From NCBI GenBank assembly GCA_019745775.1, contig JAIESR010000049.1, positions 1 through 63,051 on the forward strand: a stretch of DNA of 63,051 bases, written 5' to 3'. Below the pieces are notes generated by a model that was not told the origin of the DNA, did not search any database, and was given only the letters and a program-made list of their open reading frames with translations. Both the position numbers and the translations under genes were made by a program. Source of the stretch: Xanthobacteraceae bacterium (lineage in GTDB: Bacteria; Pseudomonadota; Alphaproteobacteria; Rhizobiales; Xanthobacteraceae). How positions within the stretch are numbered: the stretch's first letter is position 1; every line of letters begins with the position of its first letter. Positions 7,871 to 15,982 of this stretch are shown one piece after another.

Positions 7871-8905
7871 TCAGTCCACTCTGGGCGGCTGGCCGGTCTT
7901 CTCGTCGACGATGCAGCAGCTCGAGATCCAGCCGGACATGCCCTGCCATGTCGCCTGACACCATGGCTTCGTGTTGTCCTCGGCCGGGCGGCATGCGCCG
8001 AGCTCGATACCGCCCGCGCCCGCCGGGATCGGGACGACGATCGGGTATTTGACCGCCGGACCGCGGCGCAGATTTTGAAAACCGCCGGAGACGTTCGGCA
8101 GCACGCGATAGGTCGTGGCGGGCACGGCCTTCGGCTGCGCGATGACCGGCGGTCGGCCTGCGCCCGGCGGCGCGGTGGGAACGGGTTGCGCCATCGGCGG
8201 CGGTGGTGCGGGCGAGGTCTGCGGCACGCCGGCTTCCTGCCGCGGCGGCGGTGGCGATTGCGGCTTCGCCTGCTCCATCGGCCGCGGCGCCTGCCGCTCC
8301 GACATCAGATTGATCGCGATGATGGCGCCGCCGAGCACGACCGCGAGCGAGCCGACCACTGCCGCCATCCGCCGCGCGCTCCATGAGGTTTTCGGCGCGT
8401 CCGGATAGCCGCGCGCCAGCACCACCTCCATCGCCGCGTTGTCGGTGCCGATGATGCCATCGATCGAACGTGTCAACCGGTCCATGTGCTGGCGGAAATC
8501 GCGGCCGGTGTCGATCGGCGCCGCGTTGATATAGGCGAAGTCGCGGATGCTCTCGGGCAGGTCGGCGGCGCCAGGCATGGTCGCGTTATCGACCAGCACG
8601 GGGATCACGGAGAGACCTTGCTTGAGCGCGGCCTCGATCTCGACCTTGACCGGATCGGCCTCATCGATGATGCGGCTCTTGCCGTCCGCGGTCTTTCCCA
8701 GCCATGACGGCCCAATCACCGCGAGCAGGACATCGGCGTCGCGCAGCGCGTCCTGGATGTGATGGCGGAAGTCGGTGCCGAACGGGATCCGGTCGATGTC
8801 CATGAACACCGACTCCTCTCCGTAGCGGTCGACGAGCCGGTCGAAGATGCGTCCGGTAATGGCGGCGGAATCCGAGCGGCGGTACGAGACGATGATCTTG
8901 CTCAT
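7871..8905 (-). CDS. TIR-domain membrane protein with C-terminal SH3-like domain (344 aa)
   Basis: Residues 1-150 form a bacterial TIR domain: IIVSYRRSDSA, VFMDIDRIPFG, VLLAVIGPSWLG and VKVEIEAAL, where Glu89 or Glu91 is in the position of the NADase glutamate. A single membrane segment (about 181-200) follows. Then comes a Pro-rich linker (about 205-265), and a C-terminal region with two close Cys pairs (ELGACRPAED, ISSCCIVDE) that looks like an SH3b domain. The TIR would be cytoplasmic and the SH3-like part periplasmic. TIR proteins act in NAD-based defence or signalling, but the anchored layout here is more like an envelope sensor. It is not next to other defence genes. Confidence 0.88.
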   Translation of the reverse strand: MSKIIVSYRRSDSAAITGRIFDRLVDRYGEESVFMDIDRIPFGTDFRHHIQDALRDADVLLAVIGPSWLGKTADGKSRIIDEADPVKVEIEAALKQGLSVIPVLVDNATMPGAADLPESIRDFAYINAAPIDTGRDFRQHMDRLTRSIDGIIGTDNAAMEVVLARGYPDAPKTSWSARRMAAVVGSLAVVLGGAIIAINLMSERQAPRPMEQAKPQSPPPPRQEAGVPQTSPAPPPPMAQPVPTAPPGAGRPPVIAQPKAVPATTYRVLPNVSGGFQNLRRGPAVKYPIVVPIPAGAGGIELGACRPAEDNTKPWCQATWQGMSGWISSCCIVDEKTGQPPRVD

Positions 8906-8946
8906 CTCTCAAAATCCGAGCCCGGCTTCCGCCGGTTTGGAAGTCG

Positions 8947-9240
8947 CTATTCGAGTCCCGCGACGATACGGAAGTCGCGCTCGCCGGCCTTGTTGAACAC
9001 CTTGAGCGCGGCCTGATAGCCCGCCCCGTCGTGGCAGGCGACCGCCGCCTCGACACTCGGAAATTCGACGATCACGATGCGCTGCTTGAGCCCGGCCTCA
9101 TAGGCGACGTCGGCATTGCCGCGCGCGAGGAATTTGCCGCCGGCGGCCAGAATGGCCGGGCCGGCCAGCTTCGCGTATTCCGCGACCGCCTCCGGATTGC
9201 TGATCGATCGATAGCACGATACCCAATACGCCTTCGCCAT
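8947..9240 (-). CDS. DUF1330 family protein (97 aa)
   Basis: A ferredoxin-like dimeric alpha-beta barrel fold of normal length. It starts MAKAYWVSCYRSI, has the GGKFLARG turn, and ends with IVIVEFPSVEAA and the AGYQAALKVF helix. This is the usual DUF1330 order. GGAGA lies nine bases before ATG 9240. Function of the family is not settled. Confidence 0.9.
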   Translation of the reverse strand: MAKAYWVSCYRSISNPEAVAEYAKLAGPAILAAGGKFLARGNADVAYEAGLKQRIVIVEFPSVEAAVACHDGAGYQAALKVFNKAGERDFRIVAGLE

Positions 9241-9399
9241 TTCCGTCTCCGTCGCCTCGTTGGCCGTTTTGCCCGGTTTGTCCGGATGGGCGGAGAGTAG
9301 CGCGGCCGAAGGCGGAAGGGAAACGGGGTGGAATGTAGCCATGTCGCGGGGTGCCATCCATCGTCTCGACAGGCGGACAAACGCTAGTATCATGGTCGC

Positions 9400-9669
9400 A
9401 TGAACCGCAAGATGGACGTTATTGAGGTTGACAAGGATACTGCCGAGACGCTGAAAGCACGGGCGGCGGATCGCGGCATCAGCGTCGCTGAATTGCTTAA
9501 CGAGCTTGCTCGACAACATGGACCGGTTGCCGTCGAGCCGTCGGAGATCGCCGAACTCGACCGCCGCTGGGCCACGATCGAGGCAGGTGGAAAGACCGTT
9601 CAGAACGCTGATGTCGTACGCTGGCTTGAAACCTGGGGTTCGCCCGATTTCAAGCCCTGGCCGCAATGA
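9400..9669 (+). CDS. Antitoxin of a ParD/RelB-like pair (89 aa)
   Basis: The N-terminus MDVIEVDKDTAETLKARAAD followed by RGISVAELLNELAR is a ribbon-helix-helix DNA-binding unit. The C-terminal half is acidic, ends in DFKPWPQ and would wrap the toxin. Its stop overlaps the toxin start by four bases (ATGA), the standard antitoxin-first order. RHH antitoxins normally repress their own promoter. Confidence 0.85.
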   Translation: MNRKMDVIEVDKDTAETLKARAADRGISVAELLNELARQHGPVAVEPSEIAELDRRWATIEAGGKTVQNADVVRWLETWGSPDFKPWPQ

Positions 9670-9950
9670 CGATCGAATGGTCGGACGCCGCGCTCTCCGA
9701 CCTTAACCGCTTAGCACTGTTCCTTCGGGACATGCACCCAATGCTCGCGAAGCGGGTTGCGTCGGAGATCATCGCCAAGTCGGAAGTATTGGCCGAGCAT
9801 CCCAGGCTTGATCGGCCGATCTTGGGCCGCGAGGAATATAGACAAGTCGTGCTGCAAGTCCTCAACGCGCGATATGTGTTTCAATATCGCTATGATGGCA
9901 AGCGACTGGTCGTGCTCCGCGTTTTTCACGGTCGAGAAAGTCGAGACTAA
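9666..9950 (+). CDS. Toxin of the RelE/ParE superfamily (94 aa)
   Basis: It has the ParE-type order: IEWSDAALSDLNRLALFL (strand plus helix), HPRLDRPILGREEYRQVVL, and the last strands YVFQYRYDGKRLVVLRVFHGRE with the terminal Arg/His typical of the fold. ParE relatives poison gyrase and RelE relatives cut mRNA; the sequence does not decide between them. It is cotranscribed with the antitoxin and meets the Gre-family gene tail to tail. Confidence 0.88.
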   Translation: MTIEWSDAALSDLNRLALFLRDMHPMLAKRVASEIIAKSEVLAEHPRLDRPILGREEYRQVVLQVLNARYVFQYRYDGKRLVVLRVFHGRESRD

Positions 9951-10414
9951 GCGACCTCGACGATCTCCGCCTCGGACTGTCCGGCCTGCACCACGTCGCC
10001 GACCGACTTGCCGAACAGCGCGCGCGCCAGCGGCGCGGCGTGCGACAGCGTTCCCTGTGCGGGGTCGGCTTCGTCCTCGCCGACGATGCGGAACGTCTGG
10101 CGGCGGCCGTCATCACGCTCGATGGTGACGGTCGAGCCGAAATGCACCTCGCCGCCGGCGATCGGCGGCGCGATCACCTGCGCGGTGGTGCGCCGCGAGG
10201 TCCAATAGCGCAGGTCGCGCGCGGTGCGCGCCAGCGCCGCGCGGTCGTTGGCGGCTTGCGCCTGCGTATGCTGGCGATGCGCCTTTTCGAGCTCGGCCTC
10301 GATGGTCGCGAGCCCTTCCGCGGTGACGAAATTCGGATTGGCCGAGACCGGCCGCTCCGGGATGTTCTCGACCATCTCGACGCCGTCGGCCTCTTTCACA
10401 AACGCTCTGCTCAT
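9947..10414 (-). CDS. GreA/GreB-family transcription elongation factor (155 aa)
   Basis: Residues 1-75 form the coiled-coil part (GLATIEAELEKAH...AALARTARDLRYW). Residues 85-155 form the FKBP-like C-terminal domain (FGSTVTIERDDGRRQTFRIV, EADPAQGTLSHAAPLARAL, KSVGDVV), typical of Gre proteins. Such proteins bind RNA polymerase in the secondary channel and stimulate cleavage of backtracked RNA. MSRAFVKE at 10414 is chosen as start. It is probably a paralogue of the housekeeping GreA; the acidic pair at the coiled-coil tip is not obvious. Confidence 0.88.
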   Translation of the reverse strand: MSRAFVKEADGVEMVENIPERPVSANPNFVTAEGLATIEAELEKAHRQHTQAQAANDRAALARTARDLRYWTSRRTTAQVIAPPIAGGEVHFGSTVTIERDDGRRQTFRIVGEDEADPAQGTLSHAAPLARALFGKSVGDVVQAGQSEAEIVEVA

Positions 10415-10658
10415 GACGGTAACCCCGCCTGTTGTCCTTGCCGGATTGTGGGTGATCGCGGCGCTAATGACCGGCCGCAGTTCGGCATATGGGAATGGCG
10501 CCGCCCGATTGCCAGCCCACCTCATGTCAGCGCTTCCGGCAGCAAAAGGTTCCGTTGCGTGCTGTATCACCATCCGGTACGCGGCATCCGCGCCATGGCG
10601 CAGGGTTTCGGCCTGAGCTATGGTTCTGTGGGGTCAACGAACCTTCCTGGGAAACGCC

Positions 10659-11633
10659 ATGTTGTTATCGAAGCTTTCGAGAGTGGCCGCGGCGCTCAGC
10701 GCGGGGCTTGTGCTGATGTCCGCGCCTGGCCTGGCGCAGAATTATCCCAACCAGCCGATCCGCATCATCGTGCCGACACCGCCCGGCGGCGTCGCCGACC
10801 TGCTCGCACGTGCGGTCGCGCAGGGCATTTCCGCCAACACCGGCAAGACCGTGATCGCCGAGCAACGCACCGGCGCCGGCGGCGTGATCGCGGCCGATTT
10901 CGTCGCGAAGGCGCCGCCCGACGGCTACACGATCTACATGGGCTTCCATCCGACGCAGTCGATCCTGCAACATCTGCAGAAACTGCCGTACGATCCGGCC
11001 AAGGATTTCGAGCCGATCATCCTGGTCGGCTCGTCGCCCAACATGCTGGTGGTGAATCCCGGTGTCCCTGCGAAGACGCCGAAGGAGCTCGTCGACTACG
11101 CGCGCGCCAATCCCGGCAAGATTTCGTTCGGCTCGCCGGGCAACGGCTCGTCCGGTCACATGGTCGGCGAGCAGTTCAAGATCATGAACAAGCTCGACCT
11201 CGTGCACGTCCCCTATAAGGGTGCCGGGCCCGCGGTGATCGATCTCGTCGCCGGGCACATCCAGATGATGTTCGACATCGTGCCGTTGGCCCGCGAGCAG
11301 CTGCTCGCCGGCAAGGTGCGCGCGCTCGGCGTGATGTCGCCACAGCGGCTGCCGGTGGTGCCGGACGTGCCGACCATGAAGGAGCAGGGCATGCCCGAAC
11401 TCGAGGGCGGTCCGTGGTTCGGGCTGCTGGCGCCCGCGAAGACGCCGCGTCCGATCGTCGATTGGTTGAACGCCGAAGCCAGGAAGGCGATGTCGGAGCC
11501 GGGCATCCGCGCCAAGCTCGAAGCGCTCGGCGTGGTGCTGCCGCTCGGCAGCCCCGAGGATTTCGGCAAGCACATCATCGCCGAGCGCGAGCGCTGGGGC
11601 GATATCATCAAGCGTGCGGGAATCAAGCTGTAA
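10659..11633 (+). CDS. Bug/TctC-family substrate-binding protein (324 aa)
   Basis: The signal peptide (MLLSKLSRVAAALSAGLVL, GLAQN) precedes YPNQPIRIIVPTPPGGVADL. The rest follows the copy at 4495 closely: GNGSSGHMVGEQFK, VPYKGAGPAVIDLVAGH, DVPTMKEQGMP and a terminal RERWGDIIKRAGIKL. ATG 10659 is taken as the start; the upstream ATG at 10620 would hide the signal peptide. No transporter membrane genes are nearby. Confidence 0.9.
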   Translation: MLLSKLSRVAAALSAGLVLMSAPGLAQNYPNQPIRIIVPTPPGGVADLLARAVAQGISANTGKTVIAEQRTGAGGVIAADFVAKAPPDGYTIYMGFHPTQSILQHLQKLPYDPAKDFEPIILVGSSPNMLVVNPGVPAKTPKELVDYARANPGKISFGSPGNGSSGHMVGEQFKIMNKLDLVHVPYKGAGPAVIDLVAGHIQMMFDIVPLAREQLLAGKVRALGVMSPQRLPVVPDVPTMKEQGMPELEGGPWFGLLAPAKTPRPIVDWLNAEARKAMSEPGIRAKLEALGVVLPLGSPEDFGKHIIAERERWGDIIKRAGIKL

Positions 11634-11659
11634 GGTGCGCGCGGCGAGGGGCGGCGGCG

Positions 11660-11941
11660 TCACCGCCGTCCGCGCGCGGCCTTCTTCATCTCCTGCTTCT
11701 CTTCCTTGGTCGGCGGCGAGCCGGTACGGCGCAAGCTCTTGATGCGCGACGGCGGCAGGCCCGATTTTTCGGCGATCTCGCGGTCCTGGGCCTCGATGAT
11801 CGCCTTGGCGGGGTCGTCGCCGTCGAGGCCGCCCAAGGACGCGGCCGGTACCCGTCGGTTCGAGCGCTGGGTTCCGTCCTCATAGGTGACGTCGAACAGC
11901 ACATATTCGCCGACGGTGCGGGTTCCGGGTTTGCGGGCCAT
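11660..11941 (-). CDS. Small basic hypothetical protein (93 aa)
   Basis: Residues 1-45 form a short beta-rich part (VGEYVLFDVTYEDGTQRSNRR). Residues 50-93 are charged and helical, ending in a Lys/Arg cluster (KQEMKKAARGRR). It could bind nucleic acid, but there is no recognised domain. The start at 11941 is chosen over 12061 because the extra N-terminus would run through the terminator of the neighbouring csp gene. Confidence 0.6.
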   Translation of the reverse strand: MARKPGTRTVGEYVLFDVTYEDGTQRSNRRVPAASLGGLDGDDPAKAIIEAQDREIAEKSGLPPSRIKSLRRTGSPPTKEEKQEMKKAARGRR

Positions 11942-12014
11942 TTTCTGTTGGTCCTTCTTTTTGGTTGCGCGAACGCGGGTGGGCCGCCGGGGGGCCTCTT
12001 GAAATGGCCTCTCA

Positions 12015-12051
12015 AAAGCAAGAAGCCCGGCGGGTTTAGCGCCGGGCTTCG
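12015..12051 (-). terminator. Rho-independent terminator of cspA copy 2
   Basis: Minus strand: GAAGCCCGGCG and CGCCGGGCTTC form an 11-bp stem around a short loop, followed by a T-rich tract. It sits just after the csp stop. Confidence 0.8.
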
Positions 12052-12069
12052 GATCGTTCAAGCCGTCGT

Positions 12070-12279
12070 TCAGGCCGGCTGCAGATTGGATGCTGCCGAC
12101 TTGCCAGTCTTACGATCGGGCTGCACGTCGAACGTGACCTTCTGACCCTCGACCAGGCTGCGCATGCCGGAGCGCTCAACCGCGGAGATGTGCACGAACA
12201 CATCCGGGCCGCCCGCATCCTGCTGAATAAAGCCGTAGCCTTTCGTGGTGTTGAAGAACTTCACGGTACCTGTTGCCAT
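12070..12279 (-). CDS. cspA: Cold-shock protein, CspA family (copy 2)
   Basis: A 69-residue single cold-shock domain with RNP1 KGYGFI and RNP2 VFVHISA. It has the same length as the other two copies and ends KTGKSAASNLQPA. Its leader is conserved with that of copy 1 (see 12299-12403), so the two are likely controlled alike. Confidence 0.95.
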   Translation of the reverse strand: MATGTVKFFNTTKGYGFIQQDAGGPDVFVHISAVERSGMRSLVEGQKVTFDVQPDRKTGKSAASNLQPA

Positions 12280-12298
12280 TGAATGGCCTCCATCAGAA

Positions 12299-12403
12299 AA
12301 CGCTCAAAGGCGTCGATGGCCCGCAAAACCATTCCGCGGGCCGCATATCCGGATTTGGCGTTGTCTTGGGGAAGCCCATCAGGGGCGGATACAAGTCAGG
12401 CAA
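12299..12403 (-). promoter_or_regulatory. Conserved csp leader element (copy 2)
   Basis: This aligns along its whole length with 3081-3190. The hairpin arms ACGC/GCGT and GCCCGC/GCGGGC are both retained. In the second hairpin the base pairs differ from copy 1 while pairing is kept around the same CCATTC loop. The block ends at a shared GTCAGGCAA, just inside the predicted transcript start. Confidence 0.7.
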
Positions 12404-12420
12404 AATCTCGAACGCGGGGG

Positions 12421-12449
12421 GATATAATCGGGGGGCGGCCGATTTGCAA
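12421..12449 (-). promoter_or_regulatory. Promoter of cspA copy 2
   Basis: Minus strand: TTGCAA (12444-12449), exactly 17 bases, then TATATC (12421-12426). This is a good sigma-70 promoter giving a leader of about 135 bases. The -35 hexamer lies in the perfect palindrome CCGATTTGCAATCGG (12439-12453), a possible operator. Confidence 0.6.
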
Positions 12450-12508
12450 TCGGGGATGGGGCTGTTGTTGGCAATGTTTACAATGTTTAACGGCCGGTAC
12501 CGGTCGCC

Positions 12509-12913
12509 TTAACCTATCGGGTAGGCCTGATAATAGGCCCGATCCTCCGCGGACTGGGTCCAGCCCGGGTGGCCGCGCCAGTCGATGTGGTGGGCGCGCA
12601 TGTCCTTCCCATAGCGGATGCGGAACAGCATCGTGCGCTCGCGGCCGTTCTCATATTCATGCACCTCGCCGGGCGGGTGTACCACGAACGACCCCGGCAC
12701 CACGTCGACCGTCTGGGTCGGGGTCCGCATCACCCCGCCACCGGTGAAGCAGAAATAGATCTCGGTCGCCTCCGGATGGCAGTGGTTGGGGCTGATCTGG
12801 CCGGGCTCCCAGCAGGCCACCGTGACGTCGCCGTCCTCGACCTTGCCGAGCACCTTCTCGACGTGCTGCTTCGGGTCCCAGGCCTGCTCGCGCTCGAGAT
12901 TGAAGACATGCAT
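12509..12913 (-). CDS. Cupin-domain protein (134 aa)
   Basis: One small-barrel cupin. Motif 1 is NHCHPEATEIYFCFTGG with His44, His46 and Glu51. Motif 2 is GSFVVHPPGEVHEYENG with His85, giving a full metal site. The family includes dioxygenases, isomerases and binding proteins. Two extra Trp-rich segments flank the barrel. It is a stand-alone gene and the substrate is unknown. Confidence 0.85.
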   Translation of the reverse strand: MHVFNLEREQAWDPKQHVEKVLGKVEDGDVTVACWEPGQISPNHCHPEATEIYFCFTGGGVMRTPTQTVDVVPGSFVVHPPGEVHEYENGRERTMLFRIRYGKDMRAHHIDWRGHPGWTQSAEDRAYYQAYPIG

Positions 12914-13006
12914 GGCGTCACCTCCCTACCAAATATACACGGCCGTTGGCTGCCGTCTTCGCCAAAGAGGGGTTGCCTACGCCGTAGCGGATGGCATGCT
13001 CGTGCC

Positions 13007-13600
13007 ATGGCAAACGCCGACTCTTCTGCGGGCGGTCGCGTACCTGGCCGGCGTTGGTACGTCGTCGCCGCGGTCATCGCGCTCGCCGGGTGGACGGCGA
13101 TGGCGCTCCTCCTTGTGTCGCGGATCGGCGATTCCACGGGACGCATGATGCGCGTGCTGGTGCCGGGACAAACCGACCTCATGCTCAAGGAGCCGGGCAC
13201 CTACACGATCTTCCACGAATACCAGAGCACATTCGAAGGCCGCGTCTACGACGTCGCTACCGTTTCCGGGCTCATCGTTACCGTTCGTGCAGGCGGTGCG
13301 GTCATTCCGCTCGTCGCGACCAAAGCTGGCACGCGCTATCGCGTTGGATCCCTCGCCGGCCGGTCGCTGTTCGACTTCGAGGTACGCACGCCGGGCACCT
13401 ACCAGATCTCCGCCAGCTACGATGGCGGACGCAAGGAGCCCCAGACCGTGTTGGCCATCGACCGTGGCTTCGTCGGCGACCTGGTCATGACCATTCTCGG
13501 CGCTCTGGCGTTGGCGCTTGGCGGCATGGGTATCGCGGTTGCCATCTCGGTGGTTGTGTTCCTGAAGCGCCGCCGCGCACTGGGGGCGGCGGCGTCCTGA
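13007..13600 (+). CDS. Hypothetical two-TM membrane protein (197 aa)
   Basis: A short basic N-terminus, a membrane segment at about 18-38 and a periplasmic beta-rich domain of about 120 residues are followed by a second membrane segment (about 160-184) and a basic tail KRRRALG. The periplasmic part has two similar EPGTYTIFHEY / TPGTYQISASY stretches, which suggests a small repeat. Family not recognised. ATG 13007 is taken because it opens the topology cleanly. Confidence 0.65.
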   Translation: MANADSSAGGRVPGRRWYVVAAVIALAGWTAMALLLVSRIGDSTGRMMRVLVPGQTDLMLKEPGTYTIFHEYQSTFEGRVYDVATVSGLIVTVRAGGAVIPLVATKAGTRYRVGSLAGRSLFDFEVRTPGTYQISASYDGGRKEPQTVLAIDRGFVGDLVMTILGALALALGGMGIAVAISVVVFLKRRRALGAAAS

Positions 13601-13708
13601 TGCTCGGGCCTGGCTGCGGCCGGACGCACCTTCCCGAGCCCGCCGGGATCGGGCAATCTGCGGTCCCGTCCTCCTAACGACATCCAAGAAAAAAGCAGGC
13701 TCCAAAAA

Positions 13709-14755
13709 ATGAAAGTCGGAATCTTCGACCATGTCGAGCGCGCGGCCGATCGTCCGATCGCGCAGACGTTCGACGAGCGCCTCAAATTCGCAGCCGCCGC
13801 CGACGAGGCTGGCGTCTACTGTCTGCATGTCGCCGAACACCATGCGACCCCGCTCAACCTGGTGCCAGTGCCCGGCGTCTATCTCGGGGCGCTCGCGCGT
13901 GCGACCAAGCGGATGAAAATCGGCCCGCTGGTCTATCTGCTCACCTTGGTTTCGCCGCTGCGTCTGGCGGAAGAAATCTGCATCCTCGACCACCTGAGCA
14001 ACGGCCGGCTCGAAGTCGGCGTCGGTCGCGGCGTCTCGCCCTATGAGCTCGCCTATCACAAGGTCGATTCCGCGGAATCGCGTGACATCTTCATCGATGC
14101 GTTCAGCGCCCTGTCGGCGGCGCTGACCAACGACAAGTTCAGCTATGCGGGCAAGCACTATTCCTACAAGGACGTGCCGATGGCACTACGGCCGCTGCAG
14201 CAGCCGACGCCGGCGTTCTGGTATGGCTCCTCGAACACGACGGGGGCGGCCTGGTCCGGCGACCACGGCATGCACTTCGTCGCCAACGGCCCGACCGACT
14301 ACGCCAAGGTCAACATCGACGCCTACCGCGAAGCCCTCGCCAAGCGCGGCGGACCGGCCCAGCCCAAGCCCGAGTTCAAGAACGGCGCCGCGATCGGTGC
14401 GCTGCGTCACATCGTGATCGCGGAAACCGACGAGGAGGCGCGCAGGCTCGCCAAGCCCAACGTCGACTACCACGTCGGCAGCCTCAACTGGCTGCGAAAG
14501 CAGCACGCCCAGAACGAAGCGCAGGTGAGGGGGCTCGTGCCGCGCGGCATGACCTTCGAGGAATGGGAGAAGGACGGCATGGCCATCGCCGGCAGCCCGA
14601 AGACGGTGCTCGCCGAGATCGAGCGCCAGGCCGACAAGCTCGGGCTCAACTACCTGCTCACCTATCTGTTCTTCGGCAACCTGACGCTCGAGCAGGCGCT
14701 GCGTTCGCTCGAACTGATGCGCACCGAGGTGATGCCCCAACTCGAGAAGATGTGA
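13709..14755 (+). CDS. LLM-class (luciferase-like) flavin-dependent oxidoreductase (348 aa)
   Basis: A TIM-barrel of normal family length. It shows VYCLHVAEHHATP, KIGPLVYLLTLVSPLRLAEE, the signature LSNGRLEVGVGRGVSPYE and the helical C-terminal LLTYLFFGNL. Members use reduced F420 or FMN in oxygenation or oxidation. The next gene, an OCD homologue, starts 27 bases downstream, so the two are probably one operon. Substrate unknown. Confidence 0.9.
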   Translation: MKVGIFDHVERAADRPIAQTFDERLKFAAAADEAGVYCLHVAEHHATPLNLVPVPGVYLGALARATKRMKIGPLVYLLTLVSPLRLAEEICILDHLSNGRLEVGVGRGVSPYELAYHKVDSAESRDIFIDAFSALSAALTNDKFSYAGKHYSYKDVPMALRPLQQPTPAFWYGSSNTTGAAWSGDHGMHFVANGPTDYAKVNIDAYREALAKRGGPAQPKPEFKNGAAIGALRHIVIAETDEEARRLAKPNVDYHVGSLNWLRKQHAQNEAQVRGLVPRGMTFEEWEKDGMAIAGSPKTVLAEIERQADKLGLNYLLTYLFFGNLTLEQALRSLELMRTEVMPQLEKM

Positions 14756-14781
14756 CCTGGAACCGGTGCGCGGGAGAGGTC

Positions 14782-15834
14782 ATGTCGATCATCATCACCG
14801 ACGCGGATGCCGAGCGGCTTATTTCTATCCCGGAAGCGATCGAGGCGATGCGCGTCGCCTTCCGCGATCTCGCCGAAGGCAAAGCGGTGAACCCACCGCG
14901 GCTGCGCTACAGCTCGACCACGCCCGACCCGACGCGGCGCTACACCGCCAACATCCATGCCGGCGCGGTCGAGAGCGCCGGCGTCGCCTGCGTGCGCGCG
15001 GGCCAGGCGTTCGTGCCGGTGCAGCCGGCGGATGGCCGCAAAGTGAACGTCGCCGACGACGTGAACTACACCATCGTCATCCTCTACGATCTGCGCACCG
15101 GCGAGCCGCTTGCCTTTATGCACGAGACCTACCTGTCGGGACTGCGCGTGGGCGCAACATCGGCGCTCGCGGTATCGCTGGCCGCGCGCGAGGATGCGGG
15201 CGTACTCGGCGTGTTCGGCACCGGTATGCAGGCGGTGCCGGCGTGCAAAGCGATCTGCGCGGTGCGGCCGATCAGGCGCGTCAAGGTATTCAGCCCGAAC
15301 CCGGCGCACCGCGCGGCGTTCGTTCAGAAGATGGCAGGCGAAGCATTCGAGACCGTCGCGGTCGACGATCCGCGGGAGGTCGTGCGCGGCGCGCATGTCG
15401 TCGCCTGCAACACCAACTCAAAGGTGCCGGTGCTCAACGGCGAATGGCTGGAGCCCGGGCAGATGGTCATCACCATCGGCAATTCGGACGTGATGAATCC
15501 GCGTCACGAGGTCGACGAGACGACGTTCGCGCGCGCGAGCCAGATCATCATCAACGATTGGGACAGCGTCGAAGCCAACCGTCAGGTCGAGCTGTCGGGA
15601 CCGATCGCCAAGGGCCTGGTGAAGCGCGAGAACGTGTACGAGCTCGGCGACATCGTCGCCGGCAAAACCGTGCTTGTGCGCGAGCCCGGCGGCATCGTGT
15701 TCTACAAGAACAATACCGGGCTCGCGATGCAGTTCGCGGCCTGCGGTGCCATCCTGCACAAGAAGCTGCTCGCCGAAGGAACCAACCGCACCATTCCGAC
15801 GGAATGGTTCGCCAGCGGCAAACCGCACATCTAG
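14782..15834 (+). CDS. Ornithine cyclodeaminase / mu-crystallin family protein (350 aa)
   Basis: It has the family order. The substrate part comes first (ISIPEAIEAMRVAFRDLAEG, ANIHAGAV, TGEPLAFMHETYLSGLRVGA). The Rossmann NAD(P) site VLGVFGTGMQAVPA comes next, then VVACNTNSKVPVLNGEWL. Members catalyse ornithine deamination or reduce ketimines or imino acids. It follows the LLM oxidoreductase with GGGAGAGG as RBS. A second, distant paralogue lies at 32715-33785 in the catabolic operon. Confidence 0.9.
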   Translation: MSIIITDADAERLISIPEAIEAMRVAFRDLAEGKAVNPPRLRYSSTTPDPTRRYTANIHAGAVESAGVACVRAGQAFVPVQPADGRKVNVADDVNYTIVILYDLRTGEPLAFMHETYLSGLRVGATSALAVSLAAREDAGVLGVFGTGMQAVPACKAICAVRPIRRVKVFSPNPAHRAAFVQKMAGEAFETVAVDDPREVVRGAHVVACNTNSKVPVLNGEWLEPGQMVITIGNSDVMNPRHEVDETTFARASQIIINDWDSVEANRQVELSGPIAKGLVKRENVYELGDIVAGKTVLVREPGGIVFYKNNTGLAMQFAACGAILHKKLLAEGTNRTIPTEWFASGKPHI

Positions 15835-15982
15835 GCCGGCGGTAGCGCGTACGAGCGTCCTAACCGCATCATGGGGGGCGGCATGTTGCGCCGCACCAAT
15901 AGCAGGCCACCTTACTCGACAACCTCCGTCCGGCGCGGCATGCTGGGCCGTTTATAGGTTATTTATACGGGCGTCTCCAACC

